A stretch of 64,000 nucleotides of DNA from an uncultured Rhodospirillales bacterium (GTDB lineage: Bacteria > Pseudomonadota > Alphaproteobacteria > Azospirillales > Azospirillaceae). How positions within the stretch are numbered: the first letter of the stretch is position 1; every line of letters begins with the position of its first letter. The notes under the pieces were generated by a model that saw nothing but the letters and a program-made list of their open reading frames with translations, was not told where the DNA came from and made no database searches. The stretch spans positions 62,001-126,000 of the forward strand of contig CAIYNU010000081.1 in assembly GCA_903927615.1 (NCBI GenBank), read 5' to 3'. The position numbers were made by a program, and so were the translations under genes. Of the stretch, positions 55,335-63,175 are shown in pieces.

Positions 55335-55871
55335 ATGAACACCAATCTGAACACCTATAAAAGAGGCGAAAACAGCGGTTGGGATGATGCATTCTGTGTT
55401 GGACTGAAAGAAATGGATACTAGAAATATGATTATTTTTTCATGTTTCGATGATCTCATGCAATTAGTTAATCAAAATATGAGTATCAATAGCATACGTA
55501 CCGCCTATCATAACATGGTTACGATGATGAAATATTCTTTCAAAGAAGAAGAAAACTATATGGTTAATGCTGAGCATAATTTTGATGCAGTTCATAAAAT
55601 CCAGCATGACGACATCATTGGCCGTCTGGAAGGTATTGATATTGATCTTGATACGGTTCAGGCTAAAATAAAAATGGTAAGTGAAATATTTTATGACTGG
55701 ATACTTATTCACGTCACAAATTTTGATCGTAATTGCTGTGCCCATTTTTTTGTACATCAACTTCTAAACTCCCAGCTTGTCGTTGGCGACTTTCCCCTTA
55801 GTCTGGCTTATGACCCAGTCGTCCCCGATCACCAACGGCAACAGCGATTGTGCCCGGGGTGCCCGATTTAG
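55335..55871 (+). CDS. Degenerate hemerythrin-like protein
   Basis: 178 residues. The four-helix hemerythrin plan is recognisable: W16, VGLKEMD (22-28), YSFKEEENYM (67-76), VHKIQH (86-91) and HVTNFD (126-131). Bridging E72 and D131 and ligands H87, H91 and H126 are kept, but the helix A His is N31 and the helix B His is S68, so the two ligands of one iron are missing. The last about 45 residues (from CCAHFFVHQ) do not fit the family. GC is low. Possibly a metal-altered sensor or a protein in decay. Confidence 0.75.
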   Translation: MNTNLNTYKRGENSGWDDAFCVGLKEMDTRNMIIFSCFDDLMQLVNQNMSINSIRTAYHNMVTMMKYSFKEEENYMVNAEHNFDAVHKIQHDDIIGRLEGIDIDLDTVQAKIKMVSEIFYDWILIHVTNFDRNCCAHFFVHQLLNSQLVVGDFPLSLAYDPVVPDHQRQQRLCPGCPI

Positions 55872-55876
55872 CCAAA

Positions 55877-56000
55877 CCTAGCGTTGTGACCGAGACGCTT
55901 CATACCCAATGATCGTGTCCCGGTCACAACACAACACCGATAACAAGCTCGTGTTCCGGCCCAACGGGGTAGAAATGGTCCGTTGGAGTCGGAACACGAG
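55877..56000 (-). repeat. Dispersed two-hairpin repeat, copy 2 (inverted)
   Basis: Reverse complement of this stretch aligns to 48357-48479 throughout, from CTCGTGTTCCGACTCCAACGG to CGGTCACAACGCTAGG. Hairpin B is better paired here: GTTGTGACCGGGAC against GTCTCGGTCACAAC. It starts a few bases past the hemerythrin-like stop codon. Confidence 0.75.
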
Positions 56001-56505
56001 CCCCGATCAGTCAACAAGCGGCCATTGCTGCCGATCTCGCCATATCTCACCATGAGTTGGTAGGGACTTTGGTGAAAGTCGAGTCGGGCAGAAATTCCGA
56101 CTGTTCCCACCCCGCAGCGGTTTTGGCATTGGCACCGGGGCAGAAAGGCTCGGTCGTGAGGGCAGTGTTGTATCCATTTTCACCATTATGGCGGGCGATG
56201 TCGAAGGTCATCGGGGCCGACGCGCCTGCGGCCAATCCGTTGACCATCCAGATTATCGCGCGTCAAGGTTTTCAGAGGCTTGGGGACCTGGGGGCGACCG
56301 TATCGCCGCTCGCCGGCGGCTGGTCGCGACCACAAAATAAAGGAGCGCCATAACAATGCCTCAATCATCGCCCCTAATCAAGTGACGACGGTTGGTGAAA
56401 TTCAGCGGCCGGAACACATTATTAAATGTGATCCTAACTGTTCTGGGTGCGCCTGAATCGTTTTCAAGAATGGCCTTAGAGCTGAAGCTATGGAGGTAAA
56501 TACCT
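56001..56505. other. Intergenic region ahead of the partner-switching cluster
   Basis: About 500 bases. A plus-strand frame at 56057-56353 (98 codons) has no ribosome-binding site, no recognisable domain and a competing minus-strand frame; I do not call it. The last 60 bases lead to a good GGAGG site for the first STAS gene. Confidence 0.4.
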
Positions 56506-56847
56506 ATGAATATAAATATCCAATCCGTAAGAAATAATGAACTGACAGTGGTCACACTCACCGGATCACTCGATGTCTCTGGGGCTATTGAAATCGAAGC
56601 AGAGATCCGAAGAGTCGCGAACATTAGAACAGATATTGCCGTAGACCTAAGTGGTGTTACATTTATATCGTCACAAGGGGCTCGTGTTTTGATAATTATG
56701 TGCAAAGCCGCAGCCGAAAAAAATCGGATGCTATACTTAACTGGGCCGAAGCCTCAGGTTCGGAAGGTTTTGGGCATTATGGGCATCGATAAGATTATGC
56801 CGATCTACGATACTGTTGAGGAAGTTGGATTTCCTCAACGTCAATAG
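56506..56847 (+). CDS. STAS-domain anti-sigma factor antagonist (first)
   Basis: 113 residues with TGGAGG ten bases upstream. Single STAS domain: VVTLTGSLDVSGAIEIEAEI, IAVDLSGVTFISSQGARVLI with the phosphorylatable Ser in SSQG, and TGPKPQVRKVLGIMGIDKI. In partner switching the unphosphorylated form binds a HATPase kinase and frees the kinase's other partner; phosphorylation on this Ser reverses it. The kinase gene follows directly. Paralogous to 58714-59052. Confidence 0.93.
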   Translation: MNINIQSVRNNELTVVTLTGSLDVSGAIEIEAEIRRVANIRTDIAVDLSGVTFISSQGARVLIIMCKAAAEKNRMLYLTGPKPQVRKVLGIMGIDKIMPIYDTVEEVGFPQRQ

Positions 56848-56892
56848 GTGGTATTGTTTGCTTTAAACTTACGCCCATCGATGGGTGCGCAT

Positions 56893-57366
56893 ATGGCTGG
56901 ATACTTTTGTACCTGCGAGTTGACGCTGGTCAGTAAGCTTGAGTCGCTAAAGGAAATCTCCCCATGGTTGAAGAAGGCTTGGGATCAATATAAGCTACCC
57001 GACTGTCGCCGTTTTGACCTTTCCGTATGCCTCTATGAGGCGGTGGCGAACATTATTATGTATGCTTATGAGCGGCCGATGGGGCAACGAATCCTGGTCG
57101 CCTTGAAAGTTCGCGACAACTTGGTCGAAATCACCGTCGAGGACGATGGCCGCCCCTTTAATCCTCTTGATCATCCGGAGACATCTCCCCCTTCATCAAT
57201 CTGCGACGCGACCATTGGCGGGCATGGCATTGCCATCATTCGCCGTCTAAGTGATAGACTCGATTACGAACGGCGGGCATCACATAATATTTTCACCATC
57301 ACTCATTGCCTTATTAAGAGTTCAGACAATCCTAAGGATTACGACAAAACATCAGATGGAAATTAG
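56893..57366 (+). CDS. RsbW/SpoIIAB-like ATP-binding serine kinase (first)
   Basis: 157 residues from ATG 56893. This start (MAGYFCTCEL) aligns with that of the second kinase gene; GTG 56848 and ATG 56881 are in frame but no site has a good ribosome-binding sequence. HATPase fold: N-box ECLYEAVANIIMYAYE-like (LYEAVANIIMYAY), G1 EDDGRPFNP and G2 GGHGIAIIRRLSDRLDY. Such kinases phosphorylate the STAS partner. The phosphatase gene follows after three bases. Confidence 0.9.
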   Translation: MAGYFCTCELTLVSKLESLKEISPWLKKAWDQYKLPDCRRFDLSVCLYEAVANIIMYAYERPMGQRILVALKVRDNLVEITVEDDGRPFNPLDHPETSPPSSICDATIGGHGIAIIRRLSDRLDYERRASHNIFTITHCLIKSSDNPKDYDKTSDGN

Positions 57367-57369
57367 AAA

Positions 57370-58491
57370 ATGTTCCAAAAAAAATGGTTTAATCCAATAA
57401 AAATGCGGCCGTTTACGACGATTATAATTACCGGATGCGCTATTGCATTCGCACTTGATATAACTGTCGATTTTGGATCGGCATTTGGCGTATTGTATGT
57501 CCCATTGCTGTTTTTGCGGTTGACGATGCCGCGACCGCCGTCCATTTACTTGTTGCTATGTATTGTGTTGTTATTGACAACAATGGGTTTTTTCTTTCCA
57601 AATATTAGCAGCAACCTCAATGAGGCGTTATTTGATCGGTTAATGACGGTGCTGGCCGCGATTTTTACCGCGGTGCTCATTGAGAAAAACATCAAGGCGG
57701 CTCAACACCTGAATGTCAGCCGAGCAAATGAGGCTCGCATGAGATTCAAGACGGAATTAATTGAAAATGAGATTAGAATTGCGAAGGGATTGCAGGAGTC
57801 AATTCTGCCAAAGTCGTTCCCGACATCACATTCAGTTTCAGGTCATGGGATTATGGTTCCAGCGCGTGATGTTGGCGGTGACTTTTTTGACTTTATTGTT
57901 ATAGATGAGTTTCATATTGGTATTGCCATTGCTGATGTTACCGGCAAAGGGGTGCCGGCGGCTTTTTTCATGGCTATTGTGCGCACATTGCTCCGTACAA
58001 TAGCTCTGCTTAAATTATCGCCTTCGGATTGCCTTTCGCGCCTTAATGAGCAGCTCGCCGTTGAAAATGAACAAGACATGTTTGTGACTGTTTTTTATGG
58101 AATTATTGATATAAGGACGGGCGAATTCTGTTACGCTAATGGCGGACATAATGCCCCAGCACTTGTAAAGGCCAACGGTGAATTTTTCTGGTTGCCAGAA
58201 ACCGGTGGAATTATTGTCGGCATAATGAAAGGAGTTAAATATCAGGAACAGAGAGTGCAGCTTGACGTTGGAGACTTTTTATTTCTGTACACCGATGGCG
58301 TTGTCGAAGCATTTAATATTAACAAGGAGGACTTCAGTGATCGTAGACTTTCAAAAGTTCTCTGTGAATGTCGAAAATTACCGACAACTGAATTAACAGA
58401 ATCTGTGTTAGCGGCGGTCAAAGCATTTGAAAACGGGGCTCCACAAGCAGACGATATAACATGCGTCGGTTTGCGCTATGAAGGAGTGTAA
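57370..58491 (+). CDS. Membrane-anchored SpoIIE/PP2C-type serine phosphatase
   Basis: 373 residues. Three membrane helices at the N-terminus (about 14-32, 36-52 and 56-75; TTIIITGCAIAFALDI, VLYVPLLFLRLTM, IYLLLCIVLLLTTMGFFF), a further hydrophobic segment near 90-105 and a short coiled coil (ANEARMRFKTELIENEIRIAKGLQESILP), then the PP2C domain with metal motifs ARDVGGDFFDF, IAIADVTGKGVPAAFFMA, LYTDGVVEAFN and DDITCVGLRY. It removes phosphate from STAS proteins, the input side of partner switching. No PAS or GAF sensor is present, so the membrane part itself may sense the signal. Confidence 0.92.
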   Translation: MFQKKWFNPIKMRPFTTIIITGCAIAFALDITVDFGSAFGVLYVPLLFLRLTMPRPPSIYLLLCIVLLLTTMGFFFPNISSNLNEALFDRLMTVLAAIFTAVLIEKNIKAAQHLNVSRANEARMRFKTELIENEIRIAKGLQESILPKSFPTSHSVSGHGIMVPARDVGGDFFDFIVIDEFHIGIAIADVTGKGVPAAFFMAIVRTLLRTIALLKLSPSDCLSRLNEQLAVENEQDMFVTVFYGIIDIRTGEFCYANGGHNAPALVKANGEFFWLPETGGIIVGIMKGVKYQEQRVQLDVGDFLFLYTDGVVEAFNINKEDFSDRRLSKVLCECRKLPTTELTESVLAAVKAFENGAPQADDITCVGLRYEGV

Positions 58492-58713
58492 AAAATAGTT
58501 TATTAGAGATTAACACGGGGTTATTCGACATATCGGGAAACTCACATTGGGTATTCATGAATGAAGGGGAATGACCATGAATGTTGTTATGGTTATCGAG
58601 TTCGAGTCTATTGGTGCAGTCGATACGAATGGTAAACTTGACAGCTTGTGAGGATGACAATCTCTCGATTATCTTGATGTCATAGACGACAACTTAGGAC
58701 AGGAGAGAGGTAT

Positions 58714-59052
58714 ATGGAAATAAAAACGTCGGTAATCAGCGCAGATATCACTATGGTGAGTCTCACTGGTTCATTTGATGCGACTGGTGCGGATATTGTC
58801 GACTTGGAAATGCGCAAGGTGGCGCGTTCTGGCGTCAATATAGCAGTGGATTTAAGTGATGTGGTTTTTATCACTTCGCAAGGTATAAGGATTCTCATGA
58901 TGACGGCTAAGATCGCCAATGCAAGTAACAAAAAATTGGTCCTGATCGGGCCTAAACCACCGATCCGAAAGGTACTGGCAATTATGGGAGTTGATAAAAT
59001 CCTGAGCATTTACGAGAGCGTTGACGCCATGGCCGGGAATGGCCGGCTGTAG
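58714..59052 (+). CDS. STAS-domain anti-sigma factor antagonist (second)
   Basis: 112 residues after AGGAGAGAGG. STAS domain with VSLTGSFDATGADIVDLEM, IAVDLSDVVFITSQGIRILM (phospho-acceptor Ser in TSQG) and IGPKPPIRKVLAIMGVDKIL. It is clearly a duplicate of the first STAS gene. A 220-base gap with only a short frame (MNVVMVIEFESIG...) separates it from the phosphatase. Confidence 0.93.
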   Translation: MEIKTSVISADITMVSLTGSFDATGADIVDLEMRKVARSGVNIAVDLSDVVFITSQGIRILMMTAKIANASNKKLVLIGPKPPIRKVLAIMGVDKILSIYESVDAMAGNGRL

Positions 59053-59102
59053 GAGAGGCAGCTAAACCGCTATGTGAAACTGTGATCGGAAAGGATACTG
59101 AG

Positions 59103-59576
59103 ATGGCACTTCAAAAATACCCACACCGGTTGATCCTTGAAAATCGCCTCGAGGCACTGGCCCAAATTAACCCGTGGTTGGAGAGGGGTTGGAACGAGTA
59201 CGAACTTCCCAACGAAAGTCTCTTTGAAGTTGCGCTATGCATTTACGAGGCAACAGCGAACATCATTATGTATGCGTATCAGGTGCCGGATGGGTATTCC
59301 AAAGCCCCGGAGCCGATTGCACGGGTTATAGAAATTTCCCTAATTCTACATGATGATGCCATAGAGATCAAAATTCAAGACGATGGATACGATTTTAACC
59401 CGCTAATGACGCCCGAGAGAAAAGTAGCGCAGACGATATCAGAAGCATCTCTTAGTGGTCGCGGGATACCGTTATTGCGCGGCTTCAGTGATAAGCTTAG
59501 TTATCAACGCTCTGGCGGCTATAATCAACTGTCGATCATAAAGAGTCTTAAAGTACGGGTTGCTTCCCCCCAATAG
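59103..59576 (+). CDS. RsbW/SpoIIAB-like ATP-binding serine kinase (second)
   Basis: 157 residues from ATG 59103 with GGAAAGGA upstream. HATPase motifs: LCIYEATANIIMYAYQ (N-box), QDDGYDFNPL (G1) and GRGIPLLRGFSDKLSY (G2). Duplicate of the first kinase gene, with an insert (GYSKAPEPIARVIEIS) where the first has a shorter loop. Ends the partner-switching cluster; no sigma or downstream target gene follows. Confidence 0.9.
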   Translation: MALQKYPHRLILENRLEALAQINPWLERGWNEYELPNESLFEVALCIYEATANIIMYAYQVPDGYSKAPEPIARVIEISLILHDDAIEIKIQDDGYDFNPLMTPERKVAQTISEASLSGRGIPLLRGFSDKLSYQRSGGYNQLSIIKSLKVRVASPQ

Positions 59577-59640
59577 ATATGGCTTTGACCCAAGACTCTT
59601 GAGTGTCTGTCCGGAACATTTACGTGGCCTGATGGCCGGG

Positions 59641-59682
59641 CGCAAATAAGCCCCCCGCCACGCCGGAGCGTGACGAGGGGGC
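59641..59682 (-). terminator. Intrinsic terminator of the PagL-like gene (minus strand)
   Basis: On the minus strand a GC-rich stem (GCCCCCTCGTCACGC / GCGTGGCGGGGGGC, one bulge, one G-T pair) with loop TCCG is followed by TTATTTGCG. It lies about 46 bases past the PagL-like stop and also separates it from the convergent partner-switching cluster. Confidence 0.8.
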
Positions 59683-59727
59683 GATGTGACGTGGTCCGGG
59701 CGGTTGCCCCCCGTTCCCCGGTTAACG

Positions 59728-60351
59728 TCAGTTGAAGTGGAACCCGTAGCGCAGGCCCAGGAAGTTCATGCCGTCGTTCTGCGGTGCGATCCAACCGGCG
59801 TTGGAGATGTGGGCGGCATAGGCCGACACGGAGTTGACCGGATCGATCCGGTAGCCGATGTCCACCGCCTCGCGGAACAACACCCGTGAACCGAGATTGG
59901 GGCGGCCGTCGATCAGGAAAGCGCCGGTCGAGGTCTTGCCGGCCTGCAACTGGCCGTCATGAATGTCCATACCGAACGCAAAGTCGAAGAAGAAGCCGGC
60001 GCCGAGCAGCCATTCCCACGACAGACCGCCGTAGCCGTTGTTGGTCCAACCCGCGGTGTTGGCGCTGAAGCCCAGCATGGCGCGCGGCGACAGCATGGAC
60101 TGGAAGAACGGAATGCTCGATGTCGCGACGGTCATCGGCGCGAATAGAATTTCACCGTTGATGTCGATGGTGTTTTCTTCCTTGGTCTTGGTCGGGTTAT
60201 CACGCCCGGCGTCATGGTCCAGTACGCCGACCCGGACTTCCGAGACGATACCACCGAGTCCGGCGGCCGAAGCGGGGGGGGCAACGCTCCCCAGAACCAG
60301 CGCCAGGGCACAGGCGGCAGTAGAAATCACTGACAAAGTTGACCGTACCAC
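59728..60351 (-). CDS. PagL-like lipid A deacylase family outer-membrane protein
   Basis: 207 residues from a GTG at 60351 with GGGAGG five bases upstream. Signal peptide (STAACALALVLGSVAPPASAAG), then an eight-strand-barrel-like pattern with the C-terminal motif AHISNAGWIAPQNDGMNFLGLRYGFHF; the His-Ser pair in HISNAG and the acidic residue after it match the PagL active site, and it ends in Phe-Asn as outer-membrane proteins often do. PagL-type enzymes remove the 3-O acyl chain of lipid A. The same frame runs open to 62724, but only as an antisense shadow of hrpB. Confidence 0.85.
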   Translation of the reverse strand: MVRSTLSVISTAACALALVLGSVAPPASAAGLGGIVSEVRVGVLDHDAGRDNPTKTKEENTIDINGEILFAPMTVATSSIPFFQSMLSPRAMLGFSANTAGWTNNGYGGLSWEWLLGAGFFFDFAFGMDIHDGQLQAGKTSTGAFLIDGRPNLGSRVLFREAVDIGYRIDPVNSVSAYAAHISNAGWIAPQNDGMNFLGLRYGFHFN

Positions 60352-60528
60352 GGCATCCTCCCACAAATCATCAAAAACAGTCTGGAAAACCGTGTAACAT
60401 GGCGATCCGCGAAGTCGTGAGAGATAACGGCGGAGGGCAACGAAGGTCTGTAACGGATTGTTGTCGTTGTTGCATTTCTGACACGAAGGTTGAGGGCTGG
60501 AATTGAATCGGAATAGGGGGCGCCGATC

Positions 60529-63048
60529 ATGACGGCATTGCCCATCGAACCGGTCCTGCCGGCGGTCCGCGCAGCGTTGACCGGGGCAGGGGTGGCGGTC
60601 TTGCAGGCGCCGCCCGGGGCCGGCAAGACCACCGGGGTGCCGTTGGCGTTGTTGGGTCAGCCGTGGCTGGGCGGCCGGCGGGTGGTGGTACTGGAGCCGC
60701 GTCGGCTGGCGGCCCGGGCGGCGGCCCGGCGCATGGCCGCGATGCTGGGCGAAGACGTGGGCGGCACCGTCGGTTATCGGGTCCGCTTCGACAGCCGGAT
60801 CGGGCCGCAGACTCGAATCGAGGTGGTGACGGACGGCTTGTTCTTGCGCCGACTCCAGGACGACCCGACACTGGACGAGGTGGGCGTGGTGTTGTTTGAT
60901 GAATTCCACGAGCGCCGCCTGGATGCGGATCTGGCGCTGGCGCTGGCGGTGGAGGCCCGGGCGGCGGTGCGCGAGGATCTGCGCCTGGTGGTGATGTCGG
61001 CCACCCTGGACGGCGAGCCGGTGTCGGCCCTGTTGGGCGGCGCACCACTGATCACCAGCGAAGGCCGGGCCTTTCCGGTCACGACCCGCTACCTGCCGCC
61101 GGCCGCCGGGACTCGGGTGGAAGACGCCGTGGCGGCGGCGGTGCGTCAAGCCCTGGCCGAACAAGCGGGTGATGTTCTGGCGTTCCTGCCCGGGGGTGCC
61201 GAGATTCGCCGGACCCAAGCCCGGCTGGCCGACCTCGCCTCGGACTCGTTGCTGCTGGCGCCGCTCTATGGCGACCTGGGTCTGGACCAGCAGGATCAGG
61301 CGATCCGGCCGTCCTTGCCCGGCCGGCGCAAGGTGGTGCTGGCCACCGCGCTGGCCGAGACCAGTCTGACCATCGAGGGGGTGCGGGTGGTTATCGATGG
61401 CGGCTTGATGCGGGTGCCGCGCTTCGATCCGGTGGGCGGCATGAGTCGACTCGACACGGTTCGGGTCTCGCGGGCCTCGGCCGATCAACGGCGGGGCCGG
61501 GCCGGTCGGACCGAGCCCGGCGTCTGCTATCGGCTGTGGCCCGAGGCGGAGCAACGGGCGTTGCTGCCCTTCACACCGCCGGAAATCCTGTCCGCCGACC
61601 TGGCGCCGCTGGCGCTGGAGCTGGCGGAATGGGGGGTGGCCGACGCGGCCGGGCTGGCGTGGCTGGATGCGCCGCCCGCGGCGGCGCTGGCCCAGGCCCG
61701 GGATTTGTTGAAACAGCTCGGCGCGTTGGATGGGAACGGCGCCATCACACGCCATGGCCGCGAATTGGCGGGCCTGGGTGTTCATCCCCGGTTGGGTCAT
61801 CTGATGGTCCGGGGCCGGGCGCTTGGCCAGGGGGCCTTGGCATGCACGTTGGCGGCGGTGCTGGCCGAACGCGATATCATCCGGGGTGGGCTGGGCACCG
61901 GGCCGCGCGACGTGGATTTGCGGCGGCGGGTCGAACTGGTGGCGGCGGGCGGGGGCGTCGGGGCGGACCGCGGCGCCCTTCAGCAGGTGCGGCAAGCGGC
62001 GGCCCAGTGGCGTCGGCACCTTCGGGTCGCTCAGGACGCCGGACTCGAGCCCGCCGCCACCGGTGCTCTGGTGGCCCTGGCCTACCCCGACCGCATCGCC
62101 CAACGCCGGCCGGGCGGCGGCGGCCAATATCGACTGGCCCAGGGCCGCGGTGCCGTGCTGCCGCCGGGGGAGCCGTTGGCCGCCGAGCCCTGGCTGGCGG
62201 TGGCCGAGCTGGACGGCGACCGGCGCGAAGCCCGGGTGTTCCTGGCGGCGCCGGTGACCCAAGCCGAGCTGGAGGCCGAGTTCGGGGCGCAGATCGAGAC
62301 GGTGGACGAGGTGATGTGGGAGCCCCGGGAACAGGCCGTGGTGGCGCGCCGCTGCCGGCGGCTGGGGGCGTTGGTGCTGGCCTCGGAGGTTCTGCCGGCG
62401 GCGGCACCGGACCGGCTGGCCGCGGCCATGGTCGATGGTCTTCGCCAGCATGGGCTTGGCCTGTTGCCGTGGACCGGGGCCGTCGAGTCCTGGCGCGCCC
62501 GGCTGGCCTTTCTCGGGCGGGCCGACGCCGCCGGGCGCGGGGAGGGGGGGTGGCCCGATCTGTCCGACGCCGCGTTGCTGGCGACGCTGGAGGACTGGCT
62601 GGTGCCCCATCTGGCGGGTTGTACCCGCGCCGCCCATCTCAAGCGGCTGGATCTTCGGGCGATTCTCGAGGCCCGGCTCGACTGGCGGCAGCGGCGGTTG
62701 CTGGATGAGCGGGCCCCGAGCCACCTGACCGTTCCCAGCGGCTCGTCCGTGCCGCTGGATTATACCGGCGATACCCCGACTCTGGCGGTCCGTCTTCAGG
62801 AGATGTTCGGCGCCCGGGAGACCCCGGCGGTGTGTGGCGGCGCGGTGCCGGTGCGGCTCCAGTTATTGTCTCCGGCCCAGCGGCCGGTGCAGGTGACGTG
62901 CGATTTGGCCGGCTTCTGGGCGGTGGGTTATCATCAGGTCAAAGCCGACCTCAAGGGGCGTTACCCCAAACACCCCTGGCCCGACGACCCGCTGGCGGCG
63001 ATGCCGACCAACCGGACCAAACGGGCGATGAAGGCGGCTTCCGCTTGA
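60529..63048 (+). CDS. hrpB: ATP-dependent helicase HrpB (DEAH-family)
   Basis: 839 residues. Motif I APPGAGKTTGVPLALL, motif II as LFDEFHERRLDADLALAL, VVMSATLDGEPV (motif III), LAETSLTIEGVRVVIDGG, and motif VI QRRGRAGRTEPGVCYRLW. The C-terminal HrpB-specific domain ends with VKADLKGRYPKHPWPDDPLAA. Family length and order match HrpB throughout. Its cellular role is still unsettled. Downstream, 128 bases on, is the TPR gene. Confidence 0.96.
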   Translation: MTALPIEPVLPAVRAALTGAGVAVLQAPPGAGKTTGVPLALLGQPWLGGRRVVVLEPRRLAARAAARRMAAMLGEDVGGTVGYRVRFDSRIGPQTRIEVVTDGLFLRRLQDDPTLDEVGVVLFDEFHERRLDADLALALAVEARAAVREDLRLVVMSATLDGEPVSALLGGAPLITSEGRAFPVTTRYLPPAAGTRVEDAVAAAVRQALAEQAGDVLAFLPGGAEIRRTQARLADLASDSLLLAPLYGDLGLDQQDQAIRPSLPGRRKVVLATALAETSLTIEGVRVVIDGGLMRVPRFDPVGGMSRLDTVRVSRASADQRRGRAGRTEPGVCYRLWPEAEQRALLPFTPPEILSADLAPLALELAEWGVADAAGLAWLDAPPAAALAQARDLLKQLGALDGNGAITRHGRELAGLGVHPRLGHLMVRGRALGQGALACTLAAVLAERDIIRGGLGTGPRDVDLRRRVELVAAGGGVGADRGALQQVRQAAAQWRRHLRVAQDAGLEPAATGALVALAYPDRIAQRRPGGGGQYRLAQGRGAVLPPGEPLAAEPWLAVAELDGDRREARVFLAAPVTQAELEAEFGAQIETVDEVMWEPREQAVVARRCRRLGALVLASEVLPAAAPDRLAAAMVDGLRQHGLGLLPWTGAVESWRARLAFLGRADAAGRGEGGWPDLSDAALLATLEDWLVPHLAGCTRAAHLKRLDLRAILEARLDWRQRRLLDERAPSHLTVPSGSSVPLDYTGDTPTLAVRLQEMFGARETPAVCGGAVPVRLQLLSPAQRPVQVTCDLAGFWAVGYHQVKADLKGRYPKHPWPDDPLAAMPTNRTKRAMKAASA

Positions 63049-63175
63049 ATGCCGGCCAGGGGTCGGACGCCGGTATCCCTCAACGCCGGCTTCACGGTTG
63101 TCAGGCACCCGAAAATACCGGAAGATCAGGGGCCGGCCCGATGGGGTGCGGTAATGCCACGGGAGACGCCTGGCC

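Noticed and set aside
56057-56353. 98-codon plus-strand frame before the partner-switching cluster
   Set aside because: No ribosome-binding site, no recognisable domain, and an overlapping minus-strand frame of similar length.
59728-62724. A 998-codon minus-strand open frame across hrpB
   Set aside because: Only the last 208 codons (from GTG 60351) have a signal peptide, ribosome-binding site and PagL-like motifs. The rest is an Arg/Gln/Pro-rich antisense shadow of hrpB in very GC-rich DNA.
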